64,000 bases of DNA from Bradyrhizobium nitroreducens. Lineage in GTDB: Bacteria; Pseudomonadota; Alphaproteobacteria; Rhizobiales; Xanthobacteraceae. Shown here in pieces: positions 45,216 to 60,630 of this stretch; the stretch's first letter is position 1; every line of letters begins with the position of its first letter. The notes under the pieces are model-generated. The model had not been told where the DNA came from and did no database searches. It was given only the letters and a program-made list of their open reading frames with translations. The position numbers and the translations under genes were made by a program. The stretch lies in NCBI RefSeq assembly GCF_002776695.1, contig NZ_LFJC01000003.1, positions 2,939,682-3,003,681 of the forward strand, given 5' to 3'.

Positions 45216-46547
45216 CTAGCGACGGCGGCCGCGCAGCTTCGATTTGCGGATCAGGCCTTCATACTGGTGCGCCAGCAGATAGCCCTGCACCTGCGCCACG
45301 GTATCCATGGTGACGCTGACGACGATCAGCAGCGAAGTACCGCCGAAGTAGAACGGCACCGAGGCGTAGGAGATCAGGATCTCCGGGATCAAGCAGACGA
45401 TCGCGAGATAGATCGCACCCAGCACGGTGATGCGCGAGAGCACGTAGTCGATGTATTCCGCGGTGCGTTCGCCCGGGCGGATGCCCGGAATGAAGCCGCC
45501 GTGCTTCTTCAGGTTGTCCGCGGTCTCGGTCGGGTTGAACACGATCGCGGTGTAGAAGAACGCGAAGAACACGATCAGCGCCAGATACATGATCAGGAAC
45601 AGCGGACGGCCGTGGCCGAGCTGGGTGGTGATCCACTGGAACCACTCGGGCCCACTGCCGGCGTTGAAGTTCGCCACCGTGGTCGGCAGCAGCAGCAGCG
45701 AGGACGCGAAGATGGGCGGGATCACGCCGGAGGTGTTGAGCTTGAGCGGCAGATGCGAGGACTGGCCCTCGAACATCTTGTTGCCGACCTGGCGCTTCGG
45801 ATACTGGATCAGCAGCCGGCGCTGGGCGCGCTCCATGAACACGATGAAGGCGATCACGGCCACGGCCATGACGATCACGACCAGGATCAGGCCGGTCGAC
45901 ATCGCGCCCTGACGGCCGAGCTCGAGCATGTTGGCGAGCGCCGCGGGCAGCTCGGCGACGATGCCGGCGAGGATGATCAGCGAGATGCCGTTACCGATGC
46001 CGCGCGAGGTGATCTGCTCGCCCAGCCACATCAGGAACATGGTTCCGCCGGTCAGCGTGATCGCGGTCGACAGCCGAAAGAACATGCCGGGATCGCTGAC
46101 GACGTTGCCGGCGCCCTCGAGGCCGACGGCAATGCCGTAGGACTGGAACGCGGCCAGGATCACGGTGAGATAGCGGGTGTACTGGTTCAGCAGCTTGCGG
46201 CCGGACTCGCCTTCCTTCTTCAGCGCCTCGAGTTGCGGCGAGACGGTGGTGAGGAGCTGGATGATGATCGAGGCCGAGATATACGGCATGATGTTCAGCG
46301 CGAAGATCGCCATGCGGTGGATGCCTCCGCCGGCGAACATGTTGAACATGCCGAGGATGCCGCCCGCCTGGGAGCGGAACACCTGCTCCCAGATATTGGG
46401 GTCGATGCCGGGCAGCGGGATGTAGGTCCCGAGCCGATAAACGAGCAGCGCACCCAGGGTGAACCAGATGCGCTTCTTCAGTTCGTCAGCCTTGGCAAAC
46501 GCACCGAAATTGAGATTGGCTGCCAGTTGTTCCGCTGCAGAGGCCAT
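45216..46547 (-). CDS. secY: preprotein translocase subunit SecY
   Basis: 443 residues with ten hydrophobic helices. SecY forms the protein-conducting channel with SecE and SecG. Family segments: VYRLGTYIPLPGIDPNIWEQ, then NIMPYISASIIIQLLTTVSP, the MWLGEQITSRGIGNGISLII block in the middle and KKHGGFIPGIRPGERTAEYI near the end. It follows rplO in the spc operon. C-terminal cytoplasmic tail KSKLRGRRR. Confidence 0.98.
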   Translation of the reverse strand: MASAAEQLAANLNFGAFAKADELKKRIWFTLGALLVYRLGTYIPLPGIDPNIWEQVFRSQAGGILGMFNMFAGGGIHRMAIFALNIMPYISASIIIQLLTTVSPQLEALKKEGESGRKLLNQYTRYLTVILAAFQSYGIAVGLEGAGNVVSDPGMFFRLSTAITLTGGTMFLMWLGEQITSRGIGNGISLIILAGIVAELPAALANMLELGRQGAMSTGLILVVIVMAVAVIAFIVFMERAQRRLLIQYPKRQVGNKMFEGQSSHLPLKLNTSGVIPPIFASSLLLLPTTVANFNAGSGPEWFQWITTQLGHGRPLFLIMYLALIVFFAFFYTAIVFNPTETADNLKKHGGFIPGIRPGERTAEYIDYVLSRITVLGAIYLAIVCLIPEILISYASVPFYFGGTSLLIVVSVTMDTVAQVQGYLLAHQYEGLIRKSKLRGRRR

Positions 46548-46697
46548 CTTGGACTTTCTCCCGCCGCCTATTGCGCCGTCATGCCCGCGGCCGGGCTACT
46601 ATATAGCGGACGCCGGACATTATCTGGGGCTCGGCTTCGATAAGTCCACGTCCCTCATGCGTAAAGGCCCGCGAGCCGCGGGCCGATGACGCAGTTG

Positions 46698-47183
46698 TTA
46701 CGCCGCCTCGCCTTCTTCCTTGGCCGGGGCGAGGATCTTCACCGAACCGCCGGCCTTCTCGACCGCGGCGATCGCGGTCTTGGTGGCGCCGTGCACTTCG
46801 ATGTTGAGCTTGGACTTGAGCTCGCCGCGGCCGAGCAGCCGCACGCCGGCCTTGGCGCGCCGCAGCACGCCGGCCTTCACCAGGGCCTCGACGTTCACGA
46901 CGCTGCCGGTATCGATCTTCTTGGCATCGACCGCTTCCTGGAGCCGGTCGAGATTGATCTCGGCGAACTCGACCCGGAAGATGTTGTTGAAGCCGCGCTT
47001 GGGCAGACGGCGATGCATCGGCATCTGACCGCCTTCGAAGCCCTTGATGCGCACGCCCGAACGCGCGGTCTGGCCCTTGCCGCCGCGGCCGGACTGCTTG
47101 CCCTTGCCCGAACCGATGCCACGGCCGACGCGCATACGCTTCTTGCGCGAGCCGGCGTTGTCGGCGATATCGCTGAGCTTCAT
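46698..47183 (-). CDS. rplO: 50S ribosomal protein L15
   Basis: 161 residues. [20 protein letters not shown] start and [20 protein letters not shown]ly-rich extended arm that threads through 23S rRNA. C-terminal globular domain ends [13 protein letters not shown], slightly acidic. Located between rpmD and secY. Confidence 0.98.
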   Translation of the reverse strand: MKLSDIADNAGSRKKRMRVGRGIGSGKGKQSGRGGKGQTARSGVRIKGFEGGQMPMHRRLPKRGFNNIFRVEFAEINLDRLQEAVDAKKIDTGSVVNVEALVKAGVLRRAKAGVRLLGRGELKSKLNIEVHGATKTAIAAVEKAGGSVKILAPAKEEGEAA

Positions 47184-47258
47184 CGCCCTTCTCCTTGTGT
47201 CTTGCGCACGATCTTCACCGAGAACGGGTAGCCCGCGTTCGGGATCGCACGCCGCTTC

Positions 47259-47453
47259 TTACTTCTCGTCGACGATGCGGACGAGATGGTGAACCTTTTC
47301 GATCATGCCGCGGACCGCAGGCGTGTCCTGCAGTTCGCTGACGCGACCGATCTTGTTGAGCTTGAGCCCGATCAGCGTCGAGCGCTGCGAGTGATGGCGG
47401 CGGATTGCGCTGCCGATCTGCTCGAGCTTGATCGTCTTTGCGGCCTTGGCCAT
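47259..47453 (-). CDS. rpmD: 50S ribosomal protein L30
   Basis: 64 residues. [20 protein letters not shown], then [20 protein letters not shown] and the end [16 protein letters not shown] are typical of bacterial short L30. It lies 24 nt after rpsE in the spc order. Confidence 0.97.
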   Translation of the reverse strand: MAKAAKTIKLEQIGSAIRRHHSQRSTLIGLKLNKIGRVSELQDTPAVRGMIEKVHHLVRIVDEK

Positions 47454-47477
47454 GGGAGTCTACTCCGAAAGCTTCCG

Positions 47478-48071
47478 TTAGTCGGCAGCCGCCTCGGCAT
47501 CACCGCCGATACGGCGCGACTGCAGAGTGGACACCTTGATGTTGCGGCGGGCTGCGACCGAACGCGGCGAATCCTGATGCTTCAGCGCGTCGAAGGTTGC
47601 GCGAACCATGTTGTAGGGGTTCGACGAGCCGATCGACTTGGCGACCACGTCCTGGACCCCGAGCGTCTCGAACACGGCGCGCATCGGGCCGCCGGCGATG
47701 ATGCCGGTACCGGCGGGAGCTGCACGCAGATAGACACGGCCCGCGCCGTGACGGCCGGCGATGTCGTGATGGAGCGTGCGGCCCTCGCGCAGCGAGACGC
47801 GGGTCAGGTTGCGCTTGGCGGACTCGGTGGCCTTGCGGATCGCCTCGGGCACTTCGCGCGCCTTGCCGTGACCGAAACCGGCGCGGCCCTTCTGGTCGCC
47901 GATCACGACCAGCGCAGCGAAACCGAAGCGCTTGCCGCCCTTGACGACCTTGGCCACGCGATTGATGTGGACGAGCTTGTCGACGAACTCGCTGTCGCGC
48001 TCCTCGCGCTCCCTGCGTTCACGCCCGCCGCCGCGTTGATCGCGTCCACCACGTTGTTCGCGTTCTGCCAT
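47478..48071 (-). CDS. rpsE: 30S ribosomal protein S5
   Basis: 197 residues. A charged N-terminal extension of about 28 residues ([20 protein letters not shown]) precedes the double-stranded RNA-binding domain ([20 protein letters not shown]) and GYGRGK-like region [21 protein letters not shown]5 helps mRNA helicase activity and decoding accuracy. The N-terminal extension is usual for alphaproteobacteria. Confidence 0.98.
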   Translation of the reverse strand: MAEREQRGGRDQRGGGRERREREERDSEFVDKLVHINRVAKVVKGGKRFGFAALVVIGDQKGRAGFGHGKAREVPEAIRKATESAKRNLTRVSLREGRTLHHDIAGRHGAGRVYLRAAPAGTGIIAGGPMRAVFETLGVQDVVAKSIGSSNPYNMVRATFDALKHQDSPRSVAARRNIKVSTLQSRRIGGDAEAAAD

Positions 48072-48115
48072 TTTTCCAATCCTTCAGAGGCTTGCGCCTC
48101 AATCCTCAAATTCTG

Positions 48116-48478
48116 TTAGAAGCTCAGCCCGCTCTCACGCGCCGCGTCGGCGAGAGCCTTGACGCGCCCGTGGTAGAGGTAGCTGCCGCGATCGAACACG
48201 ACTTCCTTGACGCCCTTCTCGGCGGCGCGCTCGGCCAGCAGCTTGCCGACCGCCTTCGCCGCATCGATGTCGGCGCCGGTCTTGCCGCCGTCGCGCATCG
48301 ACTTCTCGAGCGACGAGGCAGACGCCAGCGTCTCGCCCTTCAGGTCGTCGATGACCTGGGCGTAGATGTGCTTGGACGAGCGGAACACCGACAGACGCGG
48401 ACGGCCACCACCGGAGCGGCGCAGCTTCAGCCGCACACTCCGCTTGCGCCGGGCATTCGTAACCTTGGCTTTGGACAT
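48116..48478 (-). CDS. rplR: 50S ribosomal protein L18
   Basis: 120 residues. Basic start [20 protein letters not shown], then [20 protein letters not shown] and [20 protein letters not shown], the 5S rRNA-binding protein signature. Between rplF and rpsE. Confidence 0.98.
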   Translation of the reverse strand: MSKAKVTNARRKRSVRLKLRRSGGGRPRLSVFRSSKHIYAQVIDDLKGETLASASSLEKSMRDGGKTGADIDAAKAVGKLLAERAAEKGVKEVVFDRGSYLYHGRVKALADAARESGLSF

Positions 48479-48489
48479 GACCGGCTCCG

Positions 48490-49023
48490 TTACTTCTTCT
48501 TGCCTTCCTTGCGGAAGATGAATTCGCCAACATACTTCACGCCCTTGCCCTTGTAGGGCTCCGGCGGGCGATAGCTGCGGATCTCGGCCGCGACCTGGCC
48601 GACGCGCTGGATGTCGCTGCCCGCCACCGTGATCTCGGTCGGCTTCGGCACGGTGATCGTGATCCCCTCGGGGATCGTGTAGATCACGTCGTGGCTGTAG
48701 CCGAGCGCGAGCTGCAGGTTCTTGCCCTGCATCGCGGCGCGGTAACCGACGCCGGTGATTTCGAGCTTCTTCTCGAAGCCCTTGGTGACGCCTTCGACCA
48801 GATTCGCGACCTGGGCGCGAGCGGTGCCGTACAGCGCCCGCGCGCGATTGGTCTCGGTCTTCGGCTTGACCTTGATCTGGCCGCTCTCGAGCTTCACCTC
48901 GACGTCGTCATGGACGACGAACTGAAGCTGGCCCTTCGGCCCCTTCATCTTGACGGTCTGCCCATCGACGGTCGCGGTCACACCCGACGGAACCGCCACA
49001 GGCCTTTTGCCAACACGTGACAT
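48490..49023 (-). CDS. rplF: 50S ribosomal protein L6
   Basis: 177 residues from the ATG at 49023 ([15 protein letters not shown]). Two repeated domains; the end shows [24 protein letters not shown] residues ([20 protein letters not shown]) and [10 protein letters not shown]6 lies near the GTPase-associated centre. The open frame extends upstream but overlaps rpsH and lacks family sequence. Confidence 0.98.
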   Translation of the reverse strand: MSRVGKRPVAVPSGVTATVDGQTVKMKGPKGQLQFVVHDDVEVKLESGQIKVKPKTETNRARALYGTARAQVANLVEGVTKGFEKKLEITGVGYRAAMQGKNLQLALGYSHDVIYTIPEGITITVPKPTEITVAGSDIQRVGQVAAEIRSYRPPEPYKGKGVKYVGEFIFRKEGKKK

Positions 49024-49039
49024 GGATGAAAAATCCTTC

Positions 49040-49438
49040 TCAGAACACCGTGAAGAGGACTTCGCCGCCCACATTCGCGTCGCGCGCGCTGTGGTCGGCC
49101 ATGATCCCCTTCGGCGTCGACAACACCGAAATGCCGAGCCCATTGTTGACCCGCGGCAGGTTCTTCACCGAGGCGTAGACACGACGCCCGGGCTTGGAAA
49201 CACGTTCGATCTCGCGGATGACGGGCTCGCCGTCGAAATATTTCAGCTCGATCTCGATCTCGCTGCGGCCCGAGGAATGCTCGAGCGTGGCGTAGCCGCG
49301 GATGTAGCCCTCGCTCTTGAGGACCTCGAGCACGTTCTCGCGCATCTTCGAGCCAGGCGTGGAGACCTTGGTCTTGGAGCGCATCTGCGCGTTGCGGATA
49401 CGGGTGATCAGATCGCTGATTGGATCGTGCGTGGACAT
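49040..49438 (-). CDS. rpsH: 30S ribosomal protein S8
   Basis: 132 residues. [20 protein letters not shown] start, and the C-terminal [20 protein letters not shown] and [20 protein letters not shown] block. S8 binds 16S rRNA helix 21 and in E. coli represses the spc operon by binding its mRNA near rplE. Confidence 0.98.
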   Translation of the reverse strand: MSTHDPISDLITRIRNAQMRSKTKVSTPGSKMRENVLEVLKSEGYIRGYATLEHSSGRSEIEIELKYFDGEPVIREIERVSKPGRRVYASVKNLPRVNNGLGISVLSTPKGIMADHSARDANVGGEVLFTVF

Positions 49439-49452
49439 CTAAACGACCCTCC

Positions 49453-49758
49453 TTACCAGCTCGACTTCACGAGGCCCGGGACCATGCCCTTGGAGCCAAG
49501 TTCGCGCAGCGCGATACGGGACAGCTTGTTCTTGCGGTAGTTCGAGCGCGGACGGCCCGACAGCTCGCACCGCAGGCGGACGCGGGTCGCCGACGAGTTG
49601 CGCGGCATCTCGGCCAGCTTCAACGTCGCGGCGAAACGCTCCTCCATCGGCAGCGTCTTGTCGGCGATGATCGCCTTCAACCGGGCGCGCTTGGGAGCGG
49701 CGTTCTTCGCCATCCGCTTGCGCCGGTTGTTCTTCTCGATTGAACTCTTCTTTGCCAT
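49453..49758 (-). CDS. rpsN: 30S ribosomal protein S14 (zinc-free long form)
   Basis: 101 residues. The long C-minus form: only one Cys and no CxxC pairs. Features [20 protein letters not shown], then [20 protein letters not shown] and the end [11 protein letters not shown]. Being zinc-independent, it does not need replacement under zinc limitation. Between rplE and rpsH. Confidence 0.98.
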   Translation of the reverse strand: MAKKSSIEKNNRRKRMAKNAAPKRARLKAIIADKTLPMEERFAATLKLAEMPRNSSATRVRLRCELSGRPRSNYRKNKLSRIALRELGSKGMVPGLVKSSW

Positions 49759-49804
49759 GCTTGGCTCCTGGGTATCCGCGTTTGAGAGGCTTTAGGTCAG
49801 CGTC

Positions 49805-50354
<550 letters not shown>

Positions 50355-50362
<8 letters not shown>

Positions 50363-50669
50363 CGATCTCAGCTCCCGAGCTCTTGGCGATGCGGACCTTC
50401 TTGCCGTCCGCCAGAATCTTGAATCCGACGCGGGTCGGCTTCCCGTCCTTGCCGACATACGCGATGTTGGACAGTTGGATCGGCGACTCCTTCGAGATGA
50501 TGCCGCCCTCCTGGGCCTGCGTCTGCTTCTGGTGACGCTTGACCATGTTGATGCCGCGCACGAGCGCCGTGCCGGCCTCGGGACGCACTTCGAACACTTC
50601 GCCGGTGCGGCCCTTGTCGCGGCCGGTCAGCACGACGACCTTGTCGCCCTTGCGGATCTTCGCAGCCAT
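50355..50669 (-). CDS. rplX: 50S ribosomal protein L24
   Basis: 104 residues from the ATG at 50669. KOW motif in [20 protein letters not shown], then [21 protein letters not shown]24 initiates 50S assembly. Its start shares a base with the rplN stop, and its end overlaps rplE, so the three are translationally coupled. Confidence 0.98.
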
Positions 50670-51037
50670 CACAGCACCTCCGGCGCGAGCGAGATGATCT
50701 TCATGTGGTTCTTGGCGCGCAGCTCGCGCGGCACGGGCCCGAAGATACGGGTGCCGACCGGCTCGGACTGGTTGTTGATCAGGACGGCGGCGTTGCGGTC
50801 GAAGCGGATGACCGAACCGTCGGCGCGGCGGATGTCCTTGCGGACGCGCACCACGACGGCCTTCATCACGTCGCCCTTCTTCACCTTGCCACGCGGAATC
50901 GCTTCCTTGATCGAGACGACGATGATGTCGCCGATCGTGGCGTAGCGGCGCTTGGAGCCCCCGAGCACCTTGATACACATGACACGGCGTGCGCCAGAAT
51001 TGTCGGCCACGTCGAGGTTGGTCTGCATCTGAATCAT
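50669..51037 (-). CDS. rplN: 50S ribosomal protein L14
   Basis: 122 residues. [20 protein letters not shown] start, then [20 protein letters not shown] and [21 protein letters not shown]14 forms an intersubunit bridge and binds the silencing factor RsfS. First gene of the spc block. Confidence 0.98.
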   Translation of the reverse strand: MIQMQTNLDVADNSGARRVMCIKVLGGSKRRYATIGDIIVVSIKEAIPRGKVKKGDVMKAVVVRVRKDIRRADGSVIRFDRNAAVLINNQSEPVGTRIFGPVPRELRAKNHMKIISLAPEVL

Positions 51038-51121
51038 TGATGCACCTCGTCCTCTTCTCTCTTGCGCCAGCCCAGCCGGCGCTCAACATTTCCCTGAGGT
51101 CAGTCGGCTAAAGCCGACAGA

Positions 51122-51370
51122 TCAGGCGCTTTTCTTGTGTTCGCCCCGGATCACGACCCAGCGCTTCAACTTCGAAATCGGCTTCGATTCCTCGATCCAC
51201 ACCATGTCGCCCGGCTTGAACTGGTTGCTCTCGTCGTGCGCGTGGTAGTTCTTCGAACGGCGGATCGTCTTCTTGTAGATCGGGTGCGTGAAGCGGCGAT
51301 CGACGCGCACCACGATGGTCTTGGCCTGCTTGTCGCTGACGACCACGCCCTGCAAAGTACGTTTCGGCAT
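51122..51370 (-). CDS. rpsQ: 30S ribosomal protein S17
   Basis: 82 residues from the ATG at 51370 ([18 protein letters not shown]). [20 protein letters not shown] and [20 protein letters not shown] are typical. An early 16S rRNA-binding assembly protein. Last gene of the S10 block. Confidence 0.98.
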   Translation of the reverse strand: MPKRTLQGVVVSDKQAKTIVVRVDRRFTHPIYKKTIRRSKNYHAHDESNQFKPGDMVWIEESKPISKLKRWVVIRGEHKKSA

Positions 51371-51383
51371 CTTCGTAAGCCTC

Positions 51384-51590
51384 TTACTTCTTCTTGGCGC
51401 GCGTCTGCGCGGCGACGGTCTTGATCCGGGCGATGTCACGGCGGGCCTCGCGCAGGCGCGAGGTTTTCTCGAGCTGCCCGGTGGCGCGCTGGAAGCGCAG
51501 ATTGAAGCGCTCCTTCTTCAGGTTGAGGATGGCCTCATCCTGCTGGTCGGGGCTCATCGCGCGGATGTCTTCGATCTTCATCTGGGCCAT
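51384..51590 (-). CDS. rpmC: 50S ribosomal protein L29
   Basis: 68 residues from the ATG at 51590, chosen because GGAG lies 8 nt upstream; the ATG at 51596 is too close to it. Helical hairpin [20 protein letters not shown] and [21 protein letters not shown]29 lies at the exit tunnel and binds SRP and trigger factor. Confidence 0.97.
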   Translation of the reverse strand: MAQMKIEDIRAMSPDQQDEAILNLKKERFNLRFQRATGQLEKTSRLREARRDIARIKTVAAQTRAKKK

Positions 51591-51595
51591 GGCCA

Positions 51596-52009
51596 TTACT
51601 CCGCAATGCGCTCGACGAAGCGCGTCTTGATCGGCAGCTTGGCGGCCGCCAGGGTCAGCGCCTCACGCGCCGTCTGGGTGTTGACGCCGTCGATCTCGAA
51701 CAGCACCCGGCCCGGCTTGACGCGGGCGACCCACAATTCCGGCGAACCCTTGCCGGAGCCCATGCGGACTTCGGCCGGCTTCTTCGACACCGGAACGTCG
51801 GGGAACACGCGGATCCAGACGCGGCCGGCGCGCTTCATGTGGCGGGTCAGCGCGCGTCGGGCGGCTTCGATCTGGCGCGCGGTGACGCGCTCCGGCTCGG
51901 TCGCCTTCAGGCCGAACTGGCCGAACGCCAACGTCGCGCCCGAAGACGCAACGCCGTGGATGCGGCCCTTATGCGCCTTCCGGAACTTCGTTTTCTTAGG
52001 TTGCATCAT
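51596..52009 (-). CDS. rplP: 50S ribosomal protein L16
   Basis: 137 residues. [20 protein letters not shown] start, then [20 protein letters not shown] and [21 protein letters not shown]16 positions the A-site tRNA acceptor end. Its stop overlaps the rpmC start region. Confidence 0.98.
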   Translation of the reverse strand: MMQPKKTKFRKAHKGRIHGVASSGATLAFGQFGLKATEPERVTARQIEAARRALTRHMKRAGRVWIRVFPDVPVSKKPAEVRMGSGKGSPELWVARVKPGRVLFEIDGVNTQTAREALTLAAAKLPIKTRFVERIAE

Positions 52010-52039
52010 GGCTTTAAGCCCTCAAATTCCTGTGCGGCT

Positions 52040-52765
<726 letters not shown>

Positions 52766-52782
52766 CGTGTTCTCCTGCGCCC

Positions 52783-53169
52783 TTAAGCGGCGGCTTCAGC
52801 TTCGACCTGACGAACGATGATCGTCAGCTGCGAAAATGGTTTGTAGACACGGCCCGAGCGGCCGCGGCCGCGGGCGGCGAAGCGCTTCATCACGAGGCCG
52901 TTGCCGACGAAGGCCTGCGCCACGACGAGATCGTCGACGTCGAGGTCGTGGTTGTTCTCGGCGTTGGCGATAGCCGATTCCAGGCACTTCTTCACGTCGA
53001 CCGCGATCCGCTTGCGCGAAAACTGCAGATCGGCGAGCGCAGCGGCAGCCTTCCGGCCGCGAATGAGCTGGGCGACCAGGTTGAGCTTCTGCGGGCTCAC
53101 CCGCAGCATCCGGGCGACCGCCTTGGCCTCGTTCTCGGCGAGGCTCCGTTCGCGCTTAGGTTTGCTCAT
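52783..53169 (-). CDS. rplV: 50S ribosomal protein L22
   Basis: 128 residues. [20 protein letters not shown] and [20 protein letters not shown]; the long beta-hairpin [20 protein letters not shown] lines the exit tunnel near the macrolide site. Confidence 0.98.
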
Positions 53170-53179
53170 CGTTCAATCC

Positions 53180-53458
53180 TCAAGCCTTCTTGGCTTTCTT
53201 GTCGCCGGAGTGGCCATGGAAGGTCCGGGTCGGCGAGAACTCGCCGAACTTGTGACCGACCATTTCCTCGTTGACGGCCACCGGCACGTGCTTCTGACCG
53301 TTGTACACGCCGAAGGTCAGGCCGACGAACTGCGGCAGGATCGTCGAGCGACGGCTCCAGATCTTGATGACGTCGTGACGGCCGGACGCGCGCGCGGCAT
53401 CTGCCTTCTTGAGCAGAGAACCCTCGACGAACGGGCCTTTCCAGACTGAACGAACCAT
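53180..53458 (-). CDS. rpsS: 30S ribosomal protein S19
   Basis: 92 residues. [20 protein letters not shown] start, then [20 protein letters not shown] and [20 protein letters not shown]. Located in the 30S head between rplB and rplV. Confidence 0.98.
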   Translation of the reverse strand: MVRSVWKGPFVEGSLLKKADAARASGRHDVIKIWSRRSTILPQFVGLTFGVYNGQKHVPVAVNEEMVGHKFGEFSPTRTFHGHSGDKKAKKA

Positions 53459-53470
53459 GTCCGTCGTTCC

Positions 53471-54304
53471 TTACTTCTTCCGCTTGTGGCGGCTTAGGAG
53501 AATGAATTTGTTGGTCGACTTGTTGGTGCGGGTCTTCTTGCCCTTGGTCGGCTTGCCCCACGGAGTGACCGGGTGACGACCGCCCGAGGTACGACCTTCA
53601 CCACCGCCGTGCGGATGGTCGATCGGGTTCATCGCGACACCGCGGTTGTGCGGGCGACGACCCATCCAACGCTTGCGACCGGCCTTGCCGATCGAGGTGT
53701 TCATGTGATCCGGGTTCGACACAGCGCCGATCGTGCCGCGGCAACGGCCGTGCACCAGGCGCTGCTCGCCCGAGTTCAGGCGGATGATGACGTAGTCCTG
53801 GTCGCGGCCGACCAGCTGGGCGTAGGTGCCGGCGGAACGGGCGAGCTGGCCGCCCTTCCCGATCTTGACCTCGATGTTGTGGATGATCGTGCCGACCGGC
53901 ATGTTGCCGAGCGGCATGACGTTGCCCGGCTTCACGTCGACGTAATTGCCGGCAACGATGGTGTCACCCACGGCCAGGCGCTGCGGCGCCAGGATATAGG
54001 CCTGCTCGCCGTCCTGATACTTGATCAGCGCGATGAAGCCGGTGCGGTTCGGATCGTACTCGAGACGCTCGACGGTCGCGGGGACGTCGGTCTTCTCGCG
54101 CTTGAAATCCACGGTGCGCAGCGTCCGCTTGTGACCGCCGCCGCGGAAACGCACGGTGATGCGACCGGTGTTGTTGCGGCCGCCCGAGGAGTGCTTGCCC
54201 TCGGTGAGCGCCTTGACCGGCTTGCCCTTGTACAGGGCCGAACGATCGACCATGACCAGCTGGCGCTGGCCCGGCGTCGTGGGGTTGAATGTCTTCAGTG
54301 CCAT
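53471..54304 (-). CDS. rplB: 50S ribosomal protein L2
   Basis: 277 residues. [20 protein letters not shown] start; C-terminal [20 protein letters not shown] contains the conserved His at the subunit interface and peptidyl transferase support site. Needed for 30S-50S association. Confidence 0.98.
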   Translation of the reverse strand: MALKTFNPTTPGQRQLVMVDRSALYKGKPVKALTEGKHSSGGRNNTGRITVRFRGGGHKRTLRTVDFKREKTDVPATVERLEYDPNRTGFIALIKYQDGEQAYILAPQRLAVGDTIVAGNYVDVKPGNVMPLGNMPVGTIIHNIEVKIGKGGQLARSAGTYAQLVGRDQDYVIIRLNSGEQRLVHGRCRGTIGAVSNPDHMNTSIGKAGRKRWMGRRPHNRGVAMNPIDHPHGGGEGRTSGGRHPVTPWGKPTKGKKTRTNKSTNKFILLSRHKRKK

Positions 54305-54316
54305 CGTCGTACGACC

Positions 54317-54619
54317 TTACAGACCGGTGGTCACGTCGATCCGGTGACCCTCTTCGAGAGTCACGATCGCGCGCTTGGAGTTCGACTGCGAACCGAGATT
54401 GCCGCGGAAGATCTTGGTCTTGCCCTTGCGGACCAGCGTGTTGACGCTCTTGACCTTGACGTCGAACAGCTTCTCGATCGCTTCCTTGATCTGCGGCTTG
54501 GTCGCCTTCGCGGCCACCTTGAACAGCACCTTGTTGTGCTCGGAGGCGATCGTGGCCTTTTCGGTCACGACCGGCGACAGGATCACGTCGTAGTGGCGAG
54601 GCTCGATGTTCTTCGTCAT
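54317..54619 (-). CDS. rplW: 50S ribosomal protein L23
   Basis: 100 residues. [20 protein letters not shown] and [20 protein letters not shown] are typical. L23 lies at the tunnel exit and docks trigger factor and SRP. Its ATG overlaps the rplD stop by 4 nt. Confidence 0.98.
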   Translation of the reverse strand: MTKNIEPRHYDVILSPVVTEKATIASEHNKVLFKVAAKATKPQIKEAIEKLFDVKVKSVNTLVRKGKTKIFRGNLGSQSNSKRAIVTLEEGHRIDVTTGL

Positions 54620-55236
54620 TTGAAGCGCGCCTCCAGCGCATCGATGGCGGCCTTGGTCAGAACGAGCTTCTGACGGCGCAGGATGTCATAGACGTTGATG
54701 CCCTGGATCGGCAGCACGTCCATGTTCGGGATGTTGCGGGCCGCAGCGGCAAAGCCGTTGTTGAGCTCGGCGCCGTCGATGATCAGCGCGTTGGTCAAGC
54801 CCAGACCCGAGAAATGGCCGAGCAGCGCCTTGGTCTTGGCGGCTTCCAGCGCTGCCTTCTCGATCACGACGAGATCGCCGTCCTTGGCCTTGGCCGAGAG
54901 CGCATGCTTCAGAGCGAGCGCGCGGACCTTCTTCGGCAGGTCGGTGGCGTGCGAACGCACCACCGGACCGAAGGCACGGCCGCCGCCGCGGAACTGCGGC
55001 ACGCGGGCCGAGCCGTGACGAGCACCGCCGGTGCCCTTCTGCTTGTACATCTTCTTGCCGGTGCGCCAGATCTCGGCGCGGCCCTTGGCCTTGTGCGTGC
55101 CGGCCTGGCGCTTGTTGAGCTGCCACTGCACGCAGCGCGCGATGATGTCTTCGCGCGGCTCGAGGCCGAAAATGGCGTCGGAGAGCTGGACGGAGCCCGC
55201 TTCCTTACCTTCGAGGGTGGTGACCTTCAATTCCAT
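54616..55236 (-). CDS. rplD: 50S ribosomal protein L4
   Basis: 206 residues from the ATG at 55236 ([18 protein letters not shown]). The tunnel loop [20 protein letters not shown] and [15 protein letters not shown] is present. In E. coli L4 also represses the S10 operon; no leader equivalent was identified here. One nt separates it from rplC. Confidence 0.98.
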   Translation of the reverse strand: MELKVTTLEGKEAGSVQLSDAIFGLEPREDIIARCVQWQLNKRQAGTHKAKGRAEIWRTGKKMYKQKGTGGARHGSARVPQFRGGGRAFGPVVRSHATDLPKKVRALALKHALSAKAKDGDLVVIEKAALEAAKTKALLGHFSGLGLTNALIIDGAELNNGFAAAARNIPNMDVLPIQGINVYDILRRQKLVLTKAAIDALEARFK

Positions 55237-55237
55237 C

Positions 55238-55951
55238 TCAAGCCTCCTGCGCAGCCGGAGCGGCTTCCGCGTCGCCAGCAACCTTGAACTTGCCGGGCTT
55301 CGGAGCTTCCTTCGGCAGCGGCTTCTTGACGGCGTCGCGCACGCGGATCCAGCCGCCCTTGGAGCCGGGAACGGCGCCCTCGACGAGGATCAGGCCGCGC
55401 TCGACATCGGTCTGGACGACGCGAAGGTTGAGCGTGGTGATGCGGTCGACACCCATGTGGCCGGGCATCTTCTTGTTCTTCCAGGTCTTGCCGGGGTCCT
55501 GACGACCACCGGTCGAACCGATCGAACGGTGCGAGATCGACACACCGTGCGTGGCACGCAGACCGCCGAAGTTCCAGCGCTTCATGCCGCCGGCGAAGCC
55601 CTTACCGACCGAGGTGCCGGTGACGTCGACGAACTGGCCGACGACGAAGTGATCGGCCTGGATCTCGGCGCCGACGGGGATCATGGCATCCGCGGTGACG
55701 CGGAATTCCTCGACCCGGCGCTTCGGCTCGACCTTGGCGACCGCGAACTGGCCGCGCTCCGCCTTGGGCATGTAAACGGTCTTGCGGGCACCAGAACCGA
55801 GCTGGAGCGCGACGTAACCGTTCTTCTCTTCGGTGCGGTGGCCTACGACCTGGCAATTGCCGAGCTTCAGCACGGTCACGGGGATATGTTCGCCGGCCTC
55901 CGTGAAGACCCGCGTCATCCCGACCTTTTGTGCGATCACTCCGGAGCGCAT
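55238..55951 (-). CDS. rplC: 50S ribosomal protein L3
   Basis: 237 residues. [20 protein letters not shown] start; the loop reaching the peptidyl transferase centre contains [20 protein letters not shown], with the Gln that PrmB methylates. A C-terminal extension ([17 protein letters not shown]) is Ala-rich. Confidence 0.98.
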   Translation of the reverse strand: MRSGVIAQKVGMTRVFTEAGEHIPVTVLKLGNCQVVGHRTEEKNGYVALQLGSGARKTVYMPKAERGQFAVAKVEPKRRVEEFRVTADAMIPVGAEIQADHFVVGQFVDVTGTSVGKGFAGGMKRWNFGGLRATHGVSISHRSIGSTGGRQDPGKTWKNKKMPGHMGVDRITTLNLRVVQTDVERGLILVEGAVPGSKGGWIRVRDAVKKPLPKEAPKPGKFKVAGDAEAAPAAQEA

Positions 55952-56002
55952 CGGCTTGCTTCCTGTTCTTTCTGTCCGCTCACGCGAACGGGATCCAAAA
56001 TC

Positions 56003-56311
56003 TTAGAGCTTGATCTCGACGTCGACACCGGCGGCCAAGTCGAGCTTCATCAAAGCATCGACGGTCTGCGGGGTCGGATCGACGATGTCGAGCAGGCGCT
56101 TGTGAGTGCGCATCTCGAACTGCTCGCGGCTCTTCTTGTCGACGTGGGGCGAACGGTTGACGGTGAACTTCTCGATGCGGGTGGGCAGCGGAATGGGTCC
56201 GCGGACCTGCGCGCCGGTGCGCTTCGCCGTGTTCACGATCTCGCGGGTCGACGTATCGAGGATACGATGGTCGAACGCCTTGAGACGGATACGAATGTTT
56301 TGGCCGTTCAT
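56003..56311 (-). CDS. rpsJ: 30S ribosomal protein S10
   Basis: 102 residues. [20 protein letters not shown] start, then [20 protein letters not shown] and [21 protein letters not shown]10 also serves as NusE in antitermination. It is the first gene of the S10 block, 83 nt after tuf with a palindrome in the gap. Confidence 0.98.
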
Positions 56312-56327
56312 TGCCGTGCTTTCTCTA

Positions 56328-56377
56328 GTGAGTGGCGAGTAGCGAGTAGCGAATAGAAATCCCTATTCGCCACTCAC
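56328..56377. repeat. palindromic element between tuf and rpsJ
   Basis: GTGAGTGGCGA (56328-56338) and TCGCCACTCAC (56367-56377) are perfect inverted 11-mers, with GAATAG / CTATTC (56351-56356, 56363-56368) inside and short direct repeats GCGAGTA. The pattern matches a known dispersed GAATAGCGAGTAG element. Confidence 0.75.
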
Positions 56378-56394
56378 CATTCCCTATTCGCTTG

Positions 56395-57585
<1,191 letters not shown>

Positions 57586-57625
57586 TTGACTCTCCGTTCA
57601 ATCGTCAGCTTGAGACCGACGACAA

Positions 57626-59698
<2,073 letters not shown>

Positions 59699-59728
59699 TG
59701 GATGTTCCTTAGATTCCGTGTTTCGCCG

Positions 59729-60214
<486 letters not shown>

Positions 60215-60586
60215 TTACTTCGGACGCTTCGCGCCGTACTTCGAACGACGCTGCTTACGGTTCTTGACGCCCTGGGTATCCAGAACGCCGCGGAGGATGT
60301 GGTAGCGCACGCCGGGCAAGTCCTTGACGCGACCGCCGCGGATCATGACCACCGAGTGCTCCTGGAGGTTATGGCCTTCACCGGGAATGTAGCCGATCAC
60401 CTCGAAGCCGTTGGTCAGGCGCACCTTGGCGACCTTACGAAGTGCCGAGTTCGGCTTCTTCGGGGTCGTGGTGTAGACGCGGGTGCAAACACCACGCTTC
60501 TGCGGCGACTGCTGCAGCGCCGGCACCTTCTTGCGCGACTTCTGCACTTCACGCGGTTGAGCGATCAGCTGGTTGATCGTCGGCAT
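60215..60586 (-). CDS. rpsL: 30S ribosomal protein S12
   Basis: 123 residues from the ATG at 60586 ([20 protein letters not shown]). Decoding-centre segments [16 protein letters not shown] (with the Lys equivalent to K43) and [13 protein letters not shown] (with the K88 equivalent) have the wild-type, streptomycin-sensitive residues. It is the first gene of the str operon; the upstream ATG at 60829 is in the leader and not the start. Confidence 0.98.
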   Translation of the reverse strand: MPTINQLIAQPREVQKSRKKVPALQQSPQKRGVCTRVYTTTPKKPNSALRKVAKVRLTNGFEVIGYIPGEGHNLQEHSVVMIRGGRVKDLPGVRYHILRGVLDTQGVKNRKQRRSKYGAKRPK

Positions 60587-60610
60587 CCTGGCCTTACCCT
60601 TTGTTCTGCC

Positions 60611-60630
60611 GCGGTCCCTTGCGGGACCGC
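60611..60630 (-). promoter_or_regulatory. leader hairpin with GCAA tetraloop upstream of rpsL
   Basis: GCGGTCCC (60611-60618) and GGGACCGC (60623-60630) form a perfect 8-bp stem; on the minus strand the loop is GCAA, a GNRA tetraloop. It is 25 nt before the rpsL ATG. Confidence 0.5.

Noticed and set aside
45057..46643. 528-codon open frame on the plus strand
   Set aside because: Antisense to secY; composition is Asp/Gln/His-rich and without family features.
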